The notes beneath the pieces are model-generated. The model was not told where the DNA came from, did no database searches, and was given only the letters and a program-made list of their open reading frames with translations. Shown one piece after another: positions 12,601-22,989 of a stretch of DNA of 64,000 bases. Each line of letters opens with the position of its first letter. Within the stretch, counting starts at the first letter, position 1. The position numbers were made by a program, and so were the translations under genes. The stretch lies in the NCBI RefSeq assembly GCF_003073045.1, contig NC_037596.1, forward strand, positions 15,710,550-15,774,549. The letters are read 5' to 3'. This DNA is from Pomacea canaliculata. Its lineage: Eukaryota; Mollusca; Gastropoda; Architaenioglossa; Ampullariidae.

Positions 12601-14230
12601 TCAGTGGACTTGATAATTTAGCTTTAACTTTTTCTTTATTTATCCCATTACTTGCATTTATATTGCATGAAACCTTTTATAGCCAAGCAATTAATAATTC
12701 CACAGTTGTAAACATATATTTATGGATGGGATTGTTTGTTGTTTGCTTGCATATTTAGTTTATGAGCCACTTTATTAAATTACTATGAAAAATTAGCTAA
12801 ATTTTTTTTTTCAGCTGTGGTGGGCAGCTTCACAACATCAGTTTGTCAGAACTCCACGGTTTGCTCTAAAAGCCCTAGTGACAAGGCCTTCACCTTGACA
12901 CTGGATCTCACTGGAGACCCAAATGACGAGTATTTTTGTCACGCGGACCAGCTTTTACAGCAGGTTGTCGTCAAAGGATGCACCCCTCCTAGCTACGCAC
13001 TTTATAAAAGTAAGAAACTCCAGGGAAAATTGCTTTTCAGCAATAAATAATAAATACTTATCTCATAATTATATGGAATAAAAATAGTGAAAAGATATAT
13101 TCAACAGTTGTAATAATTGATCAAGATAGACTAGACATGTCGACATTTCTTAACATTTATTTATAACAGTTCAGAATTGACATCCGAGAAATATAAAGTG
13201 TCAAAATATTGGAAAGCACAACCTCCACGTGACTGGCATAATTTGTTAAATCTATAGATTAAAGTTCCAATATTCTTTATTGGTCGCCCTCTAAGGCAGA
13301 CCTGAGCAAGGGCCGCCTCCTGTCTCTGACCGGCCCGCCCGCTGGCCCGCCCGCCAGTATATATACTATATATACAGTATTGGGTAAACCTGAGTTAACT
13401 ACATTAGTCCGGCCCTCTAAAACCATCCCAATTTCTCATGCGGCCCCTTGGGAAAATTAATTGCCCACCCCTGGTCTAAGGGGTATTAAAATATTTGAAG
13501 CATATACTTACATATCCACACACATTCCTTAATATTTTTATACAGTATCTTTCACTCACACACAAACGTCGTTTTTATAACAGCTAAGATATTTGTACGG
13601 ATTTTTGAAGTACCCAGAGCAAGAGACGGCTTTTGAACCAAGACAGCAGCAAGTTAGATATCCAAAGTGCTTTCTCTAGTTGACCTAGCTTATAGAATAG
13701 ATATAATAGATAGGACAGCGCGCAGGAAGCACCGCGGGTGAAAAGATAAAATGAATCTCTTACATAAAGTGCGACCTTGCCACAGGCCAACATGACTTTT
13801 ATCTAAGATAGTAGTAAAGGCTTCAGTCTTTGTCCTTCCGTCTTTTCTTTCTTTCTTTTTTTTTTCTTTTTTGTCCCATGTAGCCCCGTTAGACTTTTCT
13901 GTTGTTTTATTCTTTTTTTCACCTTCAAGCTCAGCTATCTATCGGACAAAGGTTACAACACACTTTTGGCAAATGTGCCGAGAAGAATGTCTAGCAATAG
14001 GATTTGTTTATCTTATTTCATGTGTGTCTTTACGTTGAATAGTAGGATGCCACTCCTTTTGTGTGATTAGAAGCGGATGCCTATATCTGCATAGCATACT
14101 AAAACACTCGAAAACGTTTTAAGCTGTCTGATTTGTTTTCTTTTCAGGTTCATCTGCACCTGCGCTTGCGGCGGTGCTATCTTCTGTTGATTTTGTGATT
14201 GTGTTTGCAGTAACTGCTGGTGTAGTGTAG
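9624..14230 (+). CDS. Gene B: type 1 membrane protein with two split Ig-like domains, tail removed
   Basis: Six exons give one 257-residue frame: 9624-9681, 11114-11236, 11600-11800, 12471-12584, 12815-13009, 14148-14230. It is the closest relative of gene A: signal peptide 1-19, Ig-like domain 1 at 20-127 (LVCSFP, then GSYRCVPEG), Ig-like domain 2 at 128-230, and a hydrophobic segment at about 236-257 (DFVIVFAVTAGVV). A TAG stop at 14228 ends translation just after the membrane segment, and a 272-nt inverted-repeat element sits nine bases further on. A candidate former tail exon (14867-14923) remains downstream. Relative to A the product lacks a cytoplasmic tail. It may be a tail-less receptor or a recently disabled gene. 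Domain 2 is shorter than in A, with exons of 114 and 195 nt. Confidence 0.72.
13297..13473. mobile_element. hAT-type MITE in the last intron of gene B
   Basis: The right end reads GCCCACCCCTG, the reverse complement of the CAGGGGTGGGC start common in hAT elements. The left end starts CAGACCTGAGC. The flanking 8-mers CTCTAAGG and GTCTAAGG match at seven positions, fitting a hAT 8-bp target duplication. The paralogous block near 38,445 has the uninterrupted CCCTCTAAGG, an empty site. Confidence 0.8.
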
Positions 14231-14238
14231 GGATTAAA

Positions 14239-14510
14239 TAAGGTGACCAGACGTTTCGGGAGCGAAAGCTGGACACATGCCGATGATGGTGTCGTCACCG
14301 TCAAAGAACGCCGAAAAAAGTAGGGGGGGGGCGCTTTGGGGGGCCTTTCCTCTGACTTTGCCGGATGCGAATCAGCGTACGGTATTTAGATTTTTAAAGA
14401 TAACCGGGACATTTGGGGACTTGCCAGAAAGCCAGAAAGCGGGACATTGGGCGACCCGCCCGATGAGCAGGCGGGACACGAGGTCAAAAGCGGGACGTCT
14501 GGTCACCTTA
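14239..14510. mobile_element. Terminal-inverted-repeat MITE in the transmembrane exon of gene B
   Basis: The ends are TAAGGTGACCAGACGT and ACGTCTGGTCACCTTA, a near-perfect inverted repeat, flanked by direct repeats GATTAAA at 14232-14238 and 14511-14517. The 272-nt body is GC-rich and has no transposase. At the paralogous position (about 38,915) GGGATTGTAAACAAAGGG is uninterrupted, so the insertion post-dates the block duplication. It separates the membrane segment of gene B from its former tail exon. Confidence 0.85.
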
Positions 14511-14866
14511 GATTAAAACAAAGGGTTAGCTCTCCCACTGAACAAGAAAGCAATTATATAAAAATGAAATCAAATATAACATTAGGAAGGGAGTTTAAAC
14601 AAAATGCATAGTACTAGTAATGTGTTTTTCTCTTTTCAGAAAAGTATCAGAAACTAAAATCCTAAAATCTGTTCTCTCTCTATATATGTATATAAATTTA
14701 AAAGAGAGAGCAGATGTCGAAAAATTTCATGCCACTGCAATAAAAGTTTGGAGCCTCAAAGACAATTTACTGTCCATTTACATGTTTTTACCACTGCCAC
14801 ACCAAAAATGTTGAAGTCACATTCATAATGGTGTATATTAAACAGTACTTTTTGTCTTTTTCTTAG

Positions 14867-14923
14867 TTGACATTTGCGCTCAACAGTCAGGATCTGATCG
14901 GAGAGTTAAGGGGTAAAAGCTAA
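14867..14923 (+). pseudogene. Orphan candidate tail exon of gene B
   Basis: After a pyrimidine-rich acceptor (TTTTTCTTAG) the sequence is open for 18 codons (LTFALNSQDLIGELRGKS) and then stops at TAA. Gene G likewise has a phase 0 junction between its membrane exon and its short terminal exon. I read this as the tail exon that gene B used before the TAG and the inserted element cut it off. It could also be chance. Confidence 0.35.
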
Positions 14924-15132
14924 AAAAACAAATTATCCGCAAGAGAGGGGACAGAAAGCAGGAAGAAAGGGGCGTAAATCTTTAGGCAGTGAAGATATGT
15001 ATGTAGCGGTGGTGGTCTCCATTATTGTGTACAGCTAAAAGTTTAAGTCTAAAATAAGAAATAAGGCGAAATAAGAACATTTACACTGCCAACATACCTT
15101 TTGACAAGGAACTATGCTGTGTCTGCTGTTGT

Positions 15133-15135
<3 letters not shown>

Positions 15136-15215
<80 letters not shown>
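15136..15215. repeat. (GT)n microsatellite
   Basis: About 80 nt of uninterrupted GT dinucleotide repeat downstream of gene B, likely hypervariable in length. Two shorter runs occur at 47,021-47,040 and 52,751-52,770. Confidence 0.95.
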
Positions 15216-15218
<3 letters not shown>

Positions 15219-15241
15219 AATACATTATTTCAACATTAATC

Positions 15242-15247
15242 AATAAA
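15242..15247 (+). terminator. Possible polyadenylation signal of gene B
   Basis: AATAAA beside the GT microsatellite, downstream of the orphan tail exon. It would serve the original transcript if that exon was terminal. Confidence 0.35.
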
Positions 15248-15379
15248 GTTGTGTTATATTGTTATATTGTTATATTGTATTGATCACATGTCTACGAGAA
15301 TTTCACTTTGTCTGAAGTGATTGTACAATTTTTCCGTGTGGAACAAAGTGTTACATTGTAACGGATAAGCACTTAGTAG

Positions 15380-16750
15380 AGGGGGGTAAGGGAAGGTCGA
15401 CAACCGTGGTTGATCTGATTTAGGCTAGTAAGCTGGATGTTGTTGCCCTTGAGCAAATGACGTCAGTTGTGATGTCAAAACAACGTCACGGTAAAAAGGT
15501 GACGAAAAAGTGAGAGGAAAATAAGGTCAAGAAAAAACGGTAAGCAGGGAGTAAACGGCGAACAGAATTTGGAATTGGTGTTTTGTTTTTTTTTCTCTGG
15601 ACTTTCTCGCTACTGCTGCGACCGCGGAATACGTATTACCGGGGAAGTAATATTGCGTTTATACTACAGGGGATGTACTTCACTGATCGTGATTTACTGT
15701 AGTCCGTGTCCGCACCGTGGGGAGCTCTGTGGCTTGGGCATCCCGCAGTACAGTTTCTTGGTGGGGCCAAGAAACCACACACTGGTGTGAGCGAGTAAAC
15801 AACGGTTCCAGAACAGAAAACTTGGTGCAAAACCGTCATCCGGAAAGGACAGTTCCAAACAGCCTGAGTTTAAACCGCCGGTGGAGGGAAGGCTTTCCCT
15901 CGGCCTCCAACTCACCTATCCTCATCCTGCTAAACACCTAGGAGGCAACCGCATGTGCAAGTCCGAGACCTTCTGCCTGTAAGCTGTCGGTATCGTAAAA
16001 ACACTTTTTAAATAAATAAATCGAATTATAGGAAATAAGATTAGTGTTACTCATTAGAATAGAGGACTTGGGAGGGTTGCAAAGACTTTAATATAAAAAG
16101 GTTTGGGTTTCGTCAAAGACGTCCACTTTATACTATAATACAGTGGATATTAACATTGGTAATTCATCAAGAAAGGACAGCACCGGAGACAGCAGAATAC
16201 CTTATCAGTGACAGTATTTATGGGAATCAACTTTATTGTCAATTCTAATAGTGCGTTGGATGAATGATATAATATAATGGTAATATATCTTGTGTGGCGA
16301 AAGAAAGAGTGGATCTCTGACTGTTGATACTTTGTATTTTATTTTTCATTTAAAATTGTGTTTGAATTCAATAATTATTGGTGGCTCTAAGGAGGGACGC
16401 CCACCCTCAAGCGATCTGTTTATATATTGGTTTGTGGAAAGAACGCGCGTGTCTGCGGACATCCTGATCACGATCTATTTATTACTAGGAATATAATAAC
16501 AACGATTTAAGAACTTAATAACTTTTAACTTTCAATGCGAGCATTGTGAAAGAAGTACATAGCAAATGGCAAATAAACAAAAAAGGCTTAGGAATGTAAA
16601 TTAAGTAAACAGAGACCTACGTCAAGTGAGCTGTAATTGAAGATAAAAATTATTTGCGATTCTTCTTAAGGAAAGGGCTAAAAGTACCATTAGAGACAAA
16701 GGACAAACTTGTGCCTTAATGACTTACGATGGTGGTGCTGGTGCTGGTGC
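15380..16750. other. Copy-1-specific stretch with a GC-richer unknown segment
   Basis: This part of copy 1 of the block duplication has no counterpart in copy 2. Positions 15,590-15,960 are GC-richer and end near an A/T-rich run at 16,010, suggesting an inserted repeat or retroposed fragment. Short open frames lie on both strands and none is convincing. A TGACGTCA word lies at 15458-15465. Confidence 0.35.
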
Positions 16751-17215
16751 TGGTTTTATTTATTCTTATTAAACGCACGCGCGCACACACACACACACAC
16801 ACGCGCGCGCGCTTGTAGCACAACTATGGGTTAAGACTTTGTATTGAAATAATAAAAACCAGTTATAGCCAATGACACAATTTATTGTGCACATTTTATT
16901 TCGCTTCCATGCATTCGATTTAATCACATTTGTTAAAATTACAAAGTAAATGAAATCATACATCAGCTTAGAACAGTTGGAGCTGTACACAGAAAACACA
17001 CACGAACAAACTGGATGAGTTTACAGAATGACGAAGACATTTCAGTTCAAAGCGAATGGTCATTACCGAGGCCTAACCAGCCTACAAGGAAAATAGGTAA
17101 ATTAGAAATTATTAGGAAAAGAAAAGGAAGAAAATAAGAGATATAAGAAAAGCTACAGAGATTAAAGCACAATGTCAGTCTAAGAGGGAAGGCATTCACA
17201 AATCCGACAGGTGCG

Positions 17216-17520
17216 TTAAGAATTATAAAGGAGATTAGGGCTTAGACCTTGACATATATTGTAGCTATTAATACCCCTGGCAATTCTGTTCCCTTTTCTC
17301 TCCAAGCCTTGTGTTATTCCTCTTAGCCACTCACATAGCGTATAAACTTCCCTAGCGACGTCCTCCATGCTGGCGTTCCTCGTCAGTCTCAATAACAATA
17401 ATGCAGTCTCCTGCAGTCTACTGTTAACAATAAAAACATTCTCCTTACTTGTAACACCACAAATGAAAAGACCTCTATAGTTGTTAGGATTATTCATATC
17501 ACCTTTCTTAATTAAAGTAA
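17216..17520 (-). mobile_element. LINE reverse-transcriptase fragment, internally deleted
   Basis: The minus strand reads KKGDMNNPNNYRGLFICGVT, then NSRLQE: the early reverse-transcriptase block of non-LTR elements (K-x-G-D...NYRGI...). It is followed at once by LRLTRNASMEDV, which in the paralogous copy lies about 1.5 kb away on the other side of the RT core. The catalytic core is therefore deleted here. The insertion predates the block duplication. Confidence 0.75.
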
Positions 17521-19016
17521 TCAGTATTAATTCGGTTCATTTGTCTGGAAAAACACTCTTACTAAACAGTTCGTTTAAAAAATTGTTTTTGGGAGTCTAC
17601 ACTACTACTACACTTTTCGATTGTAAACCAGTAGAAACTTCCTACTCCAGTCATGCAGTGTTCAGCAGTAGCCTTGCCGTGACAAAACACTTACAAGGGT
17701 GACTCCCATCATGCACTGCTGAAAACAAAGTATCCCGTATGGCGCAGTGGGTTTGATTTGAGCGACACGGCACACCACCCTGTTTTGGATATAGTTCCCG
17801 CAGCTTATAGAGGTAAAGGTGAATTTGATATGCCCGTTTCTTTTCTTTGGACTGCCTATCTCTAATCGACTCAGCAAAAAGGAGTTTTAGGATAGGGTTA
17901 TCTAAAGAGCGCTGTCGCAATCATTGACATTGAACTGATAGTGAAAGGCTTCATGACGTCTCGTTGATTTAAACGATTATTATTAAATATAAAATTATTA
18001 TTTAAAGATTAACTTTACCAGTAATTTAAACAAGTTTCACCATTTAAAAAAGTACGCGCTCGTCAAACGTGTTCAGTTTGAGTCAAGTGGCGATACAATT
18101 TTAAGTTAATGCACCTTCTCTCCTATACACACTCAAATCTTTTATTATGTTGTTTCCCAGTGTCTGTGCTGACTGTCAGCATAGTAATTTCCCAAAACAG
18201 TAAACAGAACCTGATCGTCCACTGTAAACAATTGCACAATGACCTAATGTCAAGTCAGACAGGTAGCACTTTAATCAGGGAACCCGAAACCTGATTAGAT
18301 AAACACATGCTTGAAGAGGACGGAGTGCTGTCGCTAAAATCTTGGGTAACACTGCACACGACTTTGTACATTATGTATCATATAGATTACTGGTGTGTGT
18401 ACATACCATCATTAAGTTCTGATGTTGTGTTAATATATCCGTCAGATGTTTTCTCCTGATACTCCGATATCCTGTAATAATATATATATAATTTAAAAAT
18501 AGCATTTCATTAGTACTAAAGAGCAGAAATAAAATTGAGTTAAAAGTTAAAATATGATTATTGCGTCCTTTCTTTCGGTACTCAACCGATGTCTACACAC
18601 GACTATCAATGTTCTGGGAGGTGCTTAACCACTCCACAATTTTCCTTTCTGTTCCACACATTTGGATGACTGAGAGTAATGCCGTTGGACTTTTAATACA
18701 ATGCTGAATATAAGGGGCTAGTATAAAAGTATAAAGTCTGCGGTTACTTCTCTCCCTGATTTTGGTATGACTGATAATGGGTCGCAGTATGGTTTTTTTA
18801 TTTCTTTTTTTTTTTCGATCACCGCGTCGCCCTGCGTGCAAAGGAATCTGCTATGCACCTGACTTACACAATGTTGTTATCACGTACAAAACACTCTGTT
18901 GGGTGGCAGTTGCTCACGAAAAATGACAGTAAGCACTATCTAAATTTATAAGTAGCTTTGGGTCTGACTCAAGAGACACGAGCATGACGACCTTATCACA
19001 CCTGCTGTTACTATGT

Positions 19017-19421
19017 CAAGATGGCCGACCAGCTTTGTTTACTACTAAACTTTTGCAGACAAATCTTTTAATCGGTTAATATTTGAATCCTTCCTTAAAG
19101 GAGTTGAGCATACAGACTCCGGTTTGCTGCCAAGGTATAACACGATGGGTTATGACAGGGAAGCAGTAGATAAACAGCGTTTGAATTTCGTCTGAAAGCA
19201 GTACGGCTCGCAATAGAATACCTCGATTAAAACGTATTTTAAGTCGATTTCTAACTTTTATTTTAACTTAGAAGTGTACTTTCCTGATAGTTTAATAACC
19301 AAGGAATCCATTTTGTAAAGAAAAGTGAAACAGCACAAAACTGATCCTTGCCACCTTTTGGGGCCTCTAGTACAAAACTGCTCCGCGAGACTTAAGACTC
19401 GTTTCGTCGTGGAGGGTCAGA
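19017..19421 (-). mobile_element. Partial copy of the TGTGACCC-ended DNA transposon
   Basis: The segment matches about 28,470-28,850 inside the larger element at 28,267-30,699 (GTCAAGATGGCCGACC against GTCAAGACGGCCGACC and onward). It then runs to the characteristic end TTTCGTCGTGGAGGGTCA. It is inserted in copy 1 of the block duplication and absent from copy 2, so it is younger than the duplication. Only one end is present. Confidence 0.7.
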
Positions 19422-20157
19422 TATATTTCTAGACAGCAAAGGCACATTAATTGTACATAAAAGCAATAATAATCATCGTTTTTATATAGCACCTCATTTT
19501 AAAGCTACTGACCATGCATGCACACACACGCACAGTCTATGCATATCTTGCTAACACAGTTAACACAGTTCCCTAGTGCTGTTTTCGCGAACTACGCTGT
19601 TTTTTTCTCAATTGTATTCTGAGGTAGTGTCTTTTTTACATATGCATTTTACTTTGAGGTTATTTCAAAACCAAACATCCATACATGCCAACGCTCTCTG
19701 ACTGGCTTGACTTTTGCACTCAGAAACAAAACTAAAATCTCCAGATTGGAACTTTCAGTTCTAGTACGGGTTTTGTTCCTCTGGTATGTCCGGGTCATTT
19801 GAATTTCAAATGAACTGGACAAATGAATGGGGAAATAATCTTAATTAAGACTGCCCTCAGCTTTAAAAGCATCCATATAGGGTTGTTTGTCTTTTTAATA
19901 TGTATTGTTTTTCCTGTACTAATAGCAATGAACTATTTTTTTTTTATAGATTGACATCATATAACACACACACACACACTCTTTGGCTGTCATTTACACG
20001 TTGTCGCTTTATGGAAGAATGAGACCAAACTGTGTTTCGGATGAGAGTGGAATATGAAACTGTCAACAGCTGCACTAAGACTAAGCTTAAATTCCCATCA
20101 CACACTTTCTTCGCACTCAGTCTTACAAAGTAAGGGATACAGAAGATCACGGTCAAC

Positions 20158-21741
20158 ATGGACAGATTCTATTACTTTTACATTATGGCCCTTTTGCAGC
20201 TGTTTCAGGGGAATGAAAAAACTATTTTCGCATGTGAGTGTTCGATATTTTAAAACATTAAAATTTAAATGTTTCAATATTGTGTATTTCAAAAATGATT
20301 TTTGTGAACATTTAATCAGTCTTTTTTATTGTGCGGAGCTGTTTCTTTAATTAATTTTCTCAAAAATCAACTCTGTAGCAGTAACTTTGCTATGAATTCT
20401 ATTTCAGGCCCTGTAACAAGGACAAATCAAACACATTTTGAGGAACTAACAATCCAAGAGAACACAAAAGCTGTATTTAGCTACCACCTGAGGGATGAGA
20501 CTAGCGAGAGAGCCAATGACGATGAGTTTGCCATTGAAATAAAGTTGTGTGAAAATGGGAGTTATCATGCAGTTTGTAAATGCCGATGGGTTTCTGGAAT
20601 TAAGAAAATTTGGAGATATCAGAAAAATAGTACATGTGATGTCTACAACTCAGAAATACGTGTTTCCTTGTTGGTAAAACGGACCTACAGTGATATCAAG
20701 TGGGAACTCTACAGAAAAGAATCTGCACCACGTGTAATCAAATTCACTACACTGCAAGTCACATGTAAGCTCACTTTCCTGCAATAATTGTTATAAGTTG
20801 TAAAAATTAACAGCTGTCATATTAGCTGTTTTATGTAATATGTAACTTTTGTCTGCTATCAACTTGTCTATAAATATAACAAATATTGCATATCATAAAT
20901 TAAACTTTCGATGGTTCCCAGTCACTTAATCCCCAGACACTTAATCACAGACGCTGAATCCCTAAAATGAAATTTTAACTATAAAAATTATGAAGCCACC
21001 AAAAAATTTAATTGAAATTCGAATAATTATTTTAATATAAACATCACAATAACTTTTACAATTAAAATACTTTAACTAATGTTGTAGATGTTCAAATGAC
21101 GTTGAAGTTAATAGCATGATTTAAATATTATTAATGTATTTCAATATTTATTTATAAATAGAGCATTGAGCGTTTACAAAAAAAAATCATTTTTTTATTT
21201 GATCGACACTGTTGTACTAAAGCTTAAAGTAACCATCCGGATCTTTCTTCTCAGCCAGTTAAATAATTTATAATATTACACTATTTGAATAAAATATATA
21301 ACACGGTGCGTCTGAAAACAGTAAAGTATTACTACTCTCTAATTCTTTCTGGGAATATACGCAGGTAAATTATTCTTTTCATCCATTCAATTGCAATGGT
21401 GCAAAAACATTTGCTTTATTCCTATAACATTTAAAGTGTTGTCACCTTGATACTTTGTATCGACTGATGTACGGTAAACTGACAATCGACGAGTATTACA
21501 TATTTTCTGTTTTGCACTCTCTATGGGTTTTATTCTTCTTCGGTTGCTTATATCACACACACACACATACATGCACGCGCGCTCAACTATCACCACTTTA
21601 ACTCCCACGTGTGCGTGTAACAGGTCGGTAAATACGAGTATTTTATACCCAATTCAAAATAATGCAAATAATGATAATCCGCAGCTGATGATCCGGAACG
21701 TGTAATGACGACCGAACAGATGACGAACGAATCAAGGACAG
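20158..21741 (+). CDS. Gene C: type 2 Ig-like membrane gene lacking its second and third Ig exons
   Basis: The exons seen are 20158-20233 (signal peptide, hydrophobic FYYFYIMALLQLF), 20408-20764 (119-codon Ig-like exon with FSYHL, CENGSY, CKCRW and a closing KRTYSDIKWELYR) and 21685-21741 (19-codon linker, VMTTEQMTNES). All junctions are phase 1 and the frame stays open across them. In its paralogue D, two further Ig exons lie between the first Ig exon and the linker. Here that interval (20,765-21,684) is short, AT-rich and contains neither. The gene therefore lost them after duplication and would encode a single-Ig form. No membrane exon is identified between 21,742 and 25,500, so it may be secreted, truncated or dead. 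Confidence 0.65.
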
Positions 21742-22459
21742 GTGAGTACAAAATTTGAAATGGGAAATGTATTATAAATATCATTAATTACCTTCAGAGT
21801 CTGTACCAGTGGACTTAGTACTTCTAGTAGTACGTATTGCAATTAGCATACATAATTAAAAGGATTGGTGGGTAGACTAACAAAATTAATTTATTTTTAG
21901 ATACTTATTTTCATCTCAACATTTTAAATTGTAAATAATTTTCTGACTTCTAATCACTAGCAAATCGCGAGGCCAGTCTTCCCTAACACCTAAATATCTA
22001 ACATAGACCTGTAGACATACCTAAGGAAAAGTAGAATTAAATCAAAATAGTCTCGAAAATTAAAATAGTTTTACTAAATACTTTTTATCCTGTCTGACTC
22101 TCTCCACTATGAAAGAAGCAAGCTAGCTATTCTTGTAACCACTTTATTCCCAAAAGATTCGTGGGTAGCTAAACCTTACTGCAAATTAACTTTAAAAGTA
22201 TTTTTAATCAATAAACATTAAAAGGCATATTTAAAGGAAAAAAATATTTTTTACCGGGATTTTTTCTCGCCTGTAATACACAAAAACAGGAAGTTGCTCT
22301 CGCCACTTATTTGCAGCAACAAGGAAAAGTAGTGGAATTATGGCTAGTCCACTTCTCTCGTATTTGTTATTAATATTTCTATTGTCACGGGTACGACGTT
22401 TGTCTTGAAAGAAAAAAGGCTGATGACACAAACATGTATTTAACCTACAGAAAGCAGAT

Positions 22460-22830
22460 GACATGATTTCCCCTTCAAAGTAATCTTCCTCGAGTCTAAT
22501 GCTAGTTGCCATCCTTATCTGTTACGATTTTATGCATCTGGAAGGATTCCCTGGTTGTGACCCTCTCAATGGCGTTTCCTTTGAAACGGTCACCTTCATG
22601 ATCTCTTTGAGCTTGGGAGAAAATGAGAAAGTAGCATGGAGCCAAATCAGGTGAAAACAAAGGTTGTTTTAGTACGGAGATGCTCATCTCGTCCAGAATA
22701 ATTAGGACGCAGCGTGCATTGTATTGTGGCTGATTCACGGCAACAATTAGACAAGGGGAGAGAATTATACTTTGATTAGGAAACCATGTAGTTTGCCATT
22801 TGGAATTGAAATAAATTGTTTTTCCCGGTA
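22460..22830 (-). mobile_element. Mariner transposase relic
   Basis: The minus strand shows FSPDLAPCYFLIFSQAQRD followed by HEGDRF, the C-terminal catalytic-region motif of mariner transposases (typically SPDLAPCDF.LF). A second segment reads EEDYFEGEI, like the C-terminal YFEGD of the family. The two segments are in different frames, so the gene is broken. A matching relic at about 47,430-47,660 shows that it predates the block duplication. Confidence 0.8.
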
Positions 22831-22989
22831 CATTTAAGACTGAAATCGTATAATGTTTTCGTTTTTACCCGTGTCGACTTGATAACCACAGTAAGCTGCA
22901 ACTGCAGCCCAGCAACACTTAAGCTTAAGGAAAGCTTTTAACATCGGTTTGCCTGTTGCCATCCCCCAAACACACGCCAACGGTTTCGG

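Noticed and set aside
15458-15465. TGACGTCA as a CRE-type regulatory site
   Set aside because: A single 8-mer far from any gene start. The same word occurs at 819-826 within a repeat. There is no other promoter evidence.
16769-16999. Minus-strand frame paralleled by a similar frame at 38,800-39,156
   Set aside because: Both lie in the duplicated block, so similarity is expected without coding. Both are tryptophan/phenylalanine-rich AT translation with no splice context or motif.
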